DNA from: Amorphochlora amoebiformis
Taxonomy: Eukaryota > Cercozoa > Chlorarachniophyceae
Assembly (NCBI GenBank): GCA_054601695.1
Contig: BAAHQB010000129.1
Location: forward strand, 186,001 to 250,000
DNA: 64,000 nt
Direction of reading: 5' to 3'
Position numbers and translations under genes: made by a program. Positions 1 through 64,000 of the stretch are shown here, piece by piece (positions within the stretch are counted from its first letter, which is position 1; each line of letters opens with the position of its first letter). Under the pieces are notes generated by a model. It made no database searches, was not told the DNA's origin, and saw nothing but the letters and a program-made list of their open reading frames with translations.

Positions 1-396
1 TTTTTTTTTTGTAAATATATTCTAATTCGAATCCTACCTTCATCCTAACTCCAACCCAAACTCTACCAACCTTTATCCCTAACTCTAACATAACTTATCT
101 GTCCCTCTTAACCCTCTTTAATCGAATTTTACCTAACTCTAACCCTAATTTCACTCTTAACCCTAACTTAACTAATCTCACTCTAACCGTAATCTAACTT
201 CAACCGAAACTCTAAGCCTAATTAACGTAATTTCACCTAACCCTAACCCTAATTTCGCTCCAATCCTAATGTAACCTTTAGCCAAAACTCCAACCCTAAG
301 CAACCTAACCATACCTAAGTCTAACCCGAATTTCACCTAACTTGAACCCGAATCTAAGCTTTTTACCTAATTTTAACCCAAGTTGTTACCAATTAG
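1..396. repeat. Degenerate telomere-like (CCCTAA)n tract
   Basis: Irregular CCTAAC, CCTAACT and CTAACC units with many substitutions, after a short poly-T. It is an old interstitial CCCTAA tract and not a chromosome end, because ordinary sequence continues on the right and the units are badly decayed. It lies just before the first exon I can see on the plus strand, so it is probably intron. Confidence 0.7.
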
Positions 397-470
397 CGAC
401 GTGGAGTTTTGTGGCCGCCACTATGGTAGAGGTCATATCTATTCATCAGTATATATGTATATGTATGTAT

Positions 471-502
<32 letters not shown>

Positions 503-566
503 GTGTTGTATGCATACCCGTGAAGATGTATATACTTGTTGTATGCATGAATGTGTATGCATTTAT

Positions 567-626
<60 letters not shown>

Positions 627-889
627 GACATATGCATACATGTGTATATATATGTGTACACACATATATATATATATATTTTACATATGTTTATATGTGT
701 GCACACTGTATGTAAGTACTTGTGTACGTACTATTTAAGTATATATATATATATATATATATATATGGAAAATTGAACAATGGATATTCATATTCATGTG
801 AATATGTATACTTCCATTCATATATTTGCACTCATGTATATCGTTTATATCCATATCTTTCACATTAACGTATACATGTACGTGTGTAT

Positions 890-933
<44 letters not shown>

Positions 934-981
934 AAATTAGGTGTAAACATCATATATCTTTGCGTGTACGAATATATTATC

Positions 982-1028
<47 letters not shown>

Positions 1029-1441
1029 GTATATATGTATATATATATTGTCAGCGTAGCAGTAGTAGTTGTCCGATTGAGTGTTGTCCGTTTGGATTAT
1101 GACAATGATGAATGGAAATTAATTCTCAGCCAGCTTATCTTCGGGAAATTTATAGAAACATATCCTAACATCTCAAAACACACCAGAATCTTTGGGAAAG
1201 TTCTGGAAGCGTGAAAAAAAAAATGTGAAGGACATGCTGTGTCACGGCATATCTGGAAGCCCAGTACTACCGGATACTACCCGTCACTACCCGGTACTAC
1301 CGGCAAGTAATCTCCGAGCAATCTCCGGGATCTCTAGCGATCTCGGGCATACCTATCACAACTCTGTCGCAGTGTAGAGATACGTACGTGTCACGCCAAG
1401 TCCAACTATGCCATTTACAACGATGCATTAACAATATATAC

Positions 1442-1487
<46 letters not shown>

Positions 1488-1491
1488 ACGT

Positions 1492-1552
<61 letters not shown>

Positions 1553-2201
1553 TATATAAATATATACAATGGATGCATATATACATATACATAAATGTTA
1601 AAATAATTCAAACCACCATTCTGCAAACCCTAACTTTAACCCTAACCCTAATCCCAATGTAGCCCTACTAAACCTAACTCTACCCAAACCCTAACCCACA
1701 CCCGGACCCAAACCCTAACCCTAACCCTAGGCCTCACCCTAACCCTAACCCTAACCCTAACCCTAACCATAACCCTAACCCCTAACCCTACCCCAGGCCA
1801 TAACACTCGCAAGCATAGTTCTCTTTGTGCCAAGGTCCGTAATTTGTCTTCTTGAAACCCTAACCCTAGCCCAAGACCTAACGCTCTCTAACGATTGTCA
1901 TCACAACCGCAAAATAACTCTAATCTTAACCTTTACCCTGAGAGTAACCCTGACCATAACCCTAACCCTAACCCTAACCCTGACCCTAACCCTAACCCTA
2001 ACCCTAACCCTAACCCTAACCCTAGCCTTGGACGCGCGGTGAAGAGCCGGTCGGCCGCTGTTGAAAAGGATATAGAGATAACTCAACTTTTTAGGTAGTT
2101 AATATGTAATATATATTGAATTTGTAAAAGAAGTGTATTTCTGTTTATGTCATCTAGATGTGTATGTAATGTATAAATTTTATGTATACATATATGTATT
2201 A

Positions 2202-2242
<41 letters not shown>

Positions 2243-2793
2243 GTATATATGTATCTACGTAATATGTTTATATGCATATTTGTGTGTATAATATAATCTA
2301 TATATATTGATATACATATATGTATATCAATTTGTTTTCAAGTTTTAAACGTTGATTTGTGGATGTATATAATAATATATATATATATATATACATATAT
2401 TTATATACATATATGTATATAGTATATTTCATACATATAAACATAAACATAGGTTTAAGTGTATGTGTATTCGTATTAGTAGGTTTACTGTATATATATA
2501 TATATATTATAAGCACATGCACATTCATATTTCACGCCAAATTTTCAATACATTTAAATGTTTTATGATAAAATACGTTAAGCTGTACGATATATATTCT
2601 ATATATATATATATATATATATTTATATACATATATATATATATATACATATATTTATATATATGTGTGTGTGTACAATATATATATATATATATATATC
2701 CGCCCAAAAGGCCGCAAGGTGAAACAAGAGACACGTGTGTAAGTAAGAGAACTCATTCTACACCGTATATATATATATATATTGTGTGGTGTC

Positions 2794-2834
<41 letters not shown>

Positions 2835-2940
2835 CCGCCCAAAATGCCGCAAGGTGAAACAAGAGACACGTGTGTAAGTAAGAGAACTCATTCTACACCG
2901 TATCTATATGTTTATATATATATATATATTGTGTGGTGTC

Positions 2941-2987
<47 letters not shown>

Positions 2988-3114
2988 CCGCCCAAAGGCC
3001 GCAAGGTGAAACAAGAGACACGTGTGTAAGTAAGAGAACTCATTCTACACCATATATATATATATATATATATACATATATATATACATATATATATACA
3101 TATTGTGCGGTGTC

Positions 3115-3153
<39 letters not shown>

Positions 3154-3299
3154 CTGTATATATCCGCCCAAAGGCCGCAAGGTGAAACAAGAGACACATG
3201 TGTAAGTAAGAGAACTCATTCTACACCGTCGTTTAGCTCAAGGTTATAGAATACTTCCCAACCCTCGTGTGCAAAAAAATCCCATCAATTCCAAGTTGA
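397..3299 (+). CDS. 3' end of an unrecognised plus-strand gene, five exons, 5' partial
   Basis: Proposed exons: 397-431, 1797-1834, 2026-2094, one of four copies of a 28-nt exon (2711-2738, 2846-2873, 2998-3025, 3174-3201), and terminal exon 3237-3299 ending in TGA. Each exon has AG before it and GT after it, except that copy 2846-2873 has lost its AG, and the phases agree through the whole chain (carries of 0, 2, 0). The product reads ...ATMVE, then a hydrophobic stretch [12 protein letters not shown], then a basic and charged part ([20 protein letters not shown]), PQGETRDTC, and the tail [21 protein letters not shown] membrane segment followed by a charged tail is possible. I do not recognise the family. 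The start lies left of the window. Exon 397-431 is the weakest link. The two exons at 1797 and 2026 follow CCCTAA tracts that end in the acceptor. Confidence 0.5.
480..1050. repeat. (TA)n microsatellite, intron filler
   Basis: Long runs of alternating TA with scattered TATG, TACA and CACA interruptions. This sequence type fills most introns of the window. The open frames seen in it are translated dinucleotide repeat and are not genes. Confidence 0.85.
1063..1380. repeat. Dispersed repeat family, copy 1
   Basis: A non-TA island. Its reverse complement resembles 52020-52400: both share a block reading roughly ATTCATCATTG.TC.TAATCC followed by AAAYGGAC, preceded by a CACGCTTCYRGAA block and by GGTACTACCGG-type blocks. 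A shorter match is at about 47668-47700, and 40500-40700 is partly similar. It sits in the intron between exons 397-431 and 1797-1834 of the plus-strand gene. I find no coding capacity or terminal repeats, so the type of element is unknown. Confidence 0.5.
1430..1550. repeat. (TA)n microsatellite
   Basis: Two long pure TA runs separated by GTGACGTGTATGTGTG. Confidence 0.8.
1627..2025 (+). repeat. Telomere-like (CCCTAA)n tracts around two exons
   Basis: Two CCCTAA tracts, about 1627-1796 and 1856-2025, each ending exactly in the acceptor of an exon (CCCAG before 1797 and CCCTAG before 2026). On the sense strand they are C-rich and supply pyrimidines and CTAAC branch-point-like motifs. Confidence 0.75.
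2700..3203 (+). repeat. Four tandem copies of a 28-nt exon with splice sites
   Basis: Four copies of a block of about 75 nt (CCGCCCAAAAGGCCGCAAG... to ...GTAAGTAAGAGAACTC) separated by TA runs of different length. The exon reads G-CCG-CAA-GGT-GAA-ACA-AGA-GAC-ACG-TGT then GTAAGT. Copy 2 has AAAATG where the others have AAAG, so its acceptor is lost. Copy 4 has ACA for ACG, a synonymous change. Because 28 is not a multiple of three, using two copies would shift the frame. Confidence 0.7.
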
Positions 3300-3352
3300 T
3301 ATAGGGTTACAAACCGACATATACATAAATAGGATCGGGAAAAAGTTACAAG

Positions 3353-3394
<42 letters not shown>

Positions 3395-3563
3395 ATATGT
3401 ATGTGTATGCACAGGTAGTAAAAATGCCTTCACACTCGAATTCACACCCAATCACAATTACACTATTCCCACAATCAGCCTCTATAACATAACAATATCA
3501 GTTCCATCGACCTCTGCTCGACCACCAACGTGACGTCAAATCCAGGCCTCGGCGCCGTGATTG
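3300..3563. other. Convergent intergenic gap
   Basis: 264 bp between the TGA of the plus-strand gene and the TAG of the polymerase gene on the minus strand, including a TA run at 3355-3393. I see no clear polyadenylation signal beyond A/T-rich sequence on either strand. Confidence 0.5.
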
Positions 3564-55195
<51,632 letters not shown>

Positions 55196-55204
55196 TTCAA
55201 CCAA

Positions 55205-55392
<188 letters not shown>

Positions 55393-55415
55393 GTATATAT
55401 ATATATGTATATATA

Positions 55416-55453
<38 letters not shown>

Positions 55454-55454
55454 T

Positions 55455-55521
<67 letters not shown>

Positions 55522-55550
55522 ATATTATATATATATATATATATATAATA

Positions 55551-55588
<38 letters not shown>

Positions 55589-55615
55589 TATATGTATATA
55601 TGTATATATATATAT

Positions 55616-55667
<52 letters not shown>

Positions 55668-55689
55668 CATAAACATACGATGTTCATGA

Positions 55690-56241
55690 ACGCTTTCGTA
55701 TCTAAGTCATAAAACGATACAGAATCTTACATCAAACTCAAGTAAATGTCTTTACTGATATGCGTATGTCCTAATATCTCAAAGATACCTCAGTCTCAAA
55801 ATCACTCTCGAAAACAACATAGAAATCAAATTTCGTTGATCAAAACAAGAAATATCTTTCGTTCCCTCACCGTACCCATGGCCATGGCCTCACACCCATA
55901 TCTCCACGGTATAAGTCTCCTCCCTCCCTCCTTCCCTCAAAGAAGAGTTCAAAAAGATCCTTCGAAAACTAATACTTCGCACCATTTGTTTACCTTTGAA
56001 AGGAAGGGGAATATCCGGAAGTGTCTCCCGCGGGCGTCGCGGATGTGCCGGTGCCGAGGAGGCGCCACGGAAGCCCTTGCTGTGTCCGGGGGATGTCCGT
56101 TGTGTTTGTGTATCAGTGTGACGTCACTTTAAGTGACGTAAATGCTGTGACAAAGCTGTGTGACACATAACACGTGGCTTCCGGTTGGAATTGTTCGGCC
56201 TCGGCACCCAGAAATCACCCCCCCTGCCGCCAACCTGGACG
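55690..56241. promoter_or_regulatory. Divergent promoter region between the polymerase gene and the small plus gene
   Basis: About 550 bp of normal, partly GC-rich sequence, the least repetitive part of the window. It has a perfect CRE palindrome TGACGTCA at 56119-56126 and a second half site (GTGACGTAA) at 56133-56141, 115 bp before the plus start codon. A 128-codon plus-strand open frame (55746-56132) is also here; I do not recognise it and give it low weight. No TATA box can be trusted in such TA-rich surroundings. Confidence 0.5.
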
Positions 56242-57015
56242 ATGATGCGCGCAGGCCCCGGACGCCGAAGTCTCCTGCCCGCCCTCCTGGCGGGTTGTGC
56301 TCTCCTGGCAATCTTGCACCTCTCTCTTTCTCCTCCTTCCTCCTCCTCTCCGGTGTCCGATTTAGAGACAGGTCTTCCGTACGCAAAGGTACCCTAGTTC
56401 GATTTTTTTCGCTGCTGACCACGGGTTTGGGGGGTTGAAGGAAGTCCTTTTCGGCCGTATTTCGGACAGTCAAAAGCAAGGCTAGGGTTAGATTGAGCGA
56501 AGTTTTAACGATTTTTGGACCCCATGTTCAGCCGGAGAGTATGAAGAGAGCAGGAGAGACGTGGGGGTAGTGAGGAGGCTCTTTTTAGGCTAGGGGTAGG
56601 GGCTAGAGAGAGAGCTCCGAGAGGGTTAGAGGAAAAAGGAGAGATACTAGAAAGCACATATATGTCCGTATGTCGACATACATGCATTTGTACATACACA
56701 TACACAATTGTATACGAATTTATACATAAGCGCACCACATGAATGTAGAGAAATTCAGGCATATGTGCACTTAGTGAAGTCAAATTCGACCAGACATATA
56801 GATGGTGTTGTCTCGATTTATGCACCACTCTCTCTCTCTCACGATGAACACAGTGTTGTCTCGATATATGCACCACTCTCTCTCTCTCACGATGAACACA
56901 GCAAGAATATCGATCGACACATTACCGAACCAAAACATGGATACCAGCTCCATTTGAAATCAAGAAAACCACATACACACAAAAAGAAAGAATTTCCCCG
57001 CTTTATTTGGATTGA
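56242..57015 (+). CDS. Small single-pass membrane or secreted protein, two exons
   Basis: Exon 1 is 56242-56388: ATGATGCGC, reading MMRAGPGRRSLLPALLAGC then ALLAILHLSLSPPSSSS and ending LPYAK at AAG|GTACCC. The RR plus an 18-residue hydrophobic run is a signal peptide or type II signal anchor. Exon 2 is 56902-57015: acceptor CTCTCACGATGAACACAG, in phase, reading QEYRSTHYRTKTWIPAPFEI and a basic end to PLYLD-TGA. The product would be 86 residues with no family I recognise. The GC content of exon 1 is far above the rest of the window. An alternative is that exon 1 splices in phase to 57040-57086 (TIGVAAAAIAAASIP) and so becomes the 5' end of the ankyrin gene. Confidence 0.55.
56800..56901 (+). 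repeat. 48-bp tandem duplication of the acceptor of exon 56902-57015
   Basis: TGTTGTCTCGATTTATGCAC then CACTCTCTCTCTCTCACGATGAACACAG occurs twice in tandem; the second copy leads into the exon. An acceptor-side edge copy. Confidence 0.85.
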
Positions 57016-57039
57016 ATTAATTTTGGATTTGTGATTCAG

Positions 57040-57086
57040 ACCATTGGCGTAGCGGCCGCCGCTATCGCCGCAGCTAGCATTCCGAG
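57040..57086 (+). other. Candidate plus-strand exon, alternative 5' part of the ankyrin gene
   Basis: Acceptor GGATTTGTGATTCAG, 47 nt reading TIGVAAAAIAAASIP, donor CCGAG|GTACAT. The phase joins exon 56242-56388 on the left and exon 57936-58009 on the right. Confidence 0.4.
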
Positions 57087-57486
57087 GTACATTCTGTTAT
57101 GTACACAAACACTTCTGAGCACAAACTAGGGCCAGAACAAATATTCTCGTGAACTTTGGGTCACAAATAGCATGTTTGTATACTAATAGTCACATTTAAA
57201 ATGCTTTCACGGCTCCGAGCACATGCATGAGTCGTGTATGCACACGTGTTTGCATGTGAACACTGTATATGACCTCGAAAGACCTCGGCATTCAATACCT
57301 CTATGTATGTATAATGTAAATATGTTTATGTTTGAATGTTTATATACATGTTTGAATGTGTATATACATGTGTTTTTAAATGTAGATATCGTATGCCAAA
57401 AAATACGAGTATGTATGTACGCATATGTATGTATCTGTGCATATGTGTAATATATCATACATATTTCATAGTATATACATATATAT

Positions 57487-57542
<56 letters not shown>

Positions 57543-57606
57543 AAAATATGAGACAAATATAAATATATGTGCATATATGTATATATCGAGTCATAGTGTT
57601 AAGTAT

Positions 57607-57646
<40 letters not shown>

Positions 57647-57782
57647 TATATATATTTATATAATATATATATATATATACATGTATATAAATATATATAT
57701 ATATATACATACATATGTGTGTGTGTGTGTGCGTGTGTTATAACTGATATATGTATATTTTATGCATATTTGTATGTAATAG

Positions 57783-57851
<69 letters not shown>

Positions 57852-57888
57852 GCTTATATCAGAAACAAGGAGAATTAAAGAAAAAGAC

Positions 57889-57933
<45 letters not shown>

Positions 57934-57939
57934 AGGCTT

Positions 57940-63944
<6,005 letters not shown>

Positions 63945-63949
63945 ATATA

Positions 63950-64000
<51 letters not shown>
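63945..64000. repeat. (TA)n at the window end
   Basis: AT repeat to the last base. Confidence 0.9.

Noticed and set aside
1-400. Chromosome end or telomere
   Set aside because: The CCCTAA units are highly diverged and similar tracts are scattered through the window inside introns, so they are interstitial.
55746-56132. 128-codon plus-strand open frame
   Set aside because: Not repetitive, but composition looks unlike a folded protein, no family resemblance, and it occupies the presumed promoter region.

Overview
This looks like nuclear DNA of a eukaryote, probably a protist or alga; I cannot name the species. Introns are GT-AG with a few GC-AG. Exons are mostly 13-110 nt. Introns are filled with (TA)n microsatellite and interstitial TTAGGG/CCCTAA (telomere-type) repeat. 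TAG, TGA and TAA all act as stops, so the standard code fits. I see no rRNA, tRNA, CRISPR array or bacterial operon. Nearly all long open frames in the window are translated (TA)n, which reads as alternating Tyr-Ile, or translated telomere-like repeat, and are not genes.

The non-repetitive islands are small exons. They were joined by hand using splice sites, reading phase and protein-family resemblance. Four genes come out. (1) A plus-strand 3' gene end, 397-3299, small and unrecognised. (2) A minus-strand gene filling most of the window, 55195 down to 3564. It is a family-B DNA polymerase, delta-like in its polymerase domain, with about 73 exons, 3855 coding nt and 1284 residues over 51.6 kb. 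The coding sum is divisible by three and every junction is in phase. It starts with a PCNA-binding (PIP) box, has degenerate exonuclease motifs, intact polymerase motifs A, B and C, and lacks the cysteine-rich C-terminus of eukaryotic replicative polymerases. (3) A small plus-strand membrane or secreted protein, 56242-57015. (4) A plus-strand gene, 57940-63944, ending in ankyrin-type repeat. Genes 2 and 3 diverge from a GC-rich, CRE-containing intergenic region (about 55.7-56.2 kb). Genes 1 and 2 converge at 3.3-3.56 kb.

The most striking pattern is that introns are loaded with tandem partial copies of the exon next door. Arrays upstream of an exon carry its 3' splice site plus its first bases. 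Arrays downstream carry its last bases plus its 5' splice site. I see this at about twenty exons, on both strands, with 1 to about 15 copies, and in one case with a visible gradient of decay away from the exon. Two whole mini-exons, with both splice sites, are themselves arrayed. Telomere-like tracts in the C-rich sense orientation sit immediately before many acceptors and carry CTAAC branch-point-like motifs. This suggests a genome where introns grow by repeated junction-spanning duplications and by insertion or expansion of telomere-like repeat, while the reading frame is kept. All exon calls come from reading alone and need transcript data.
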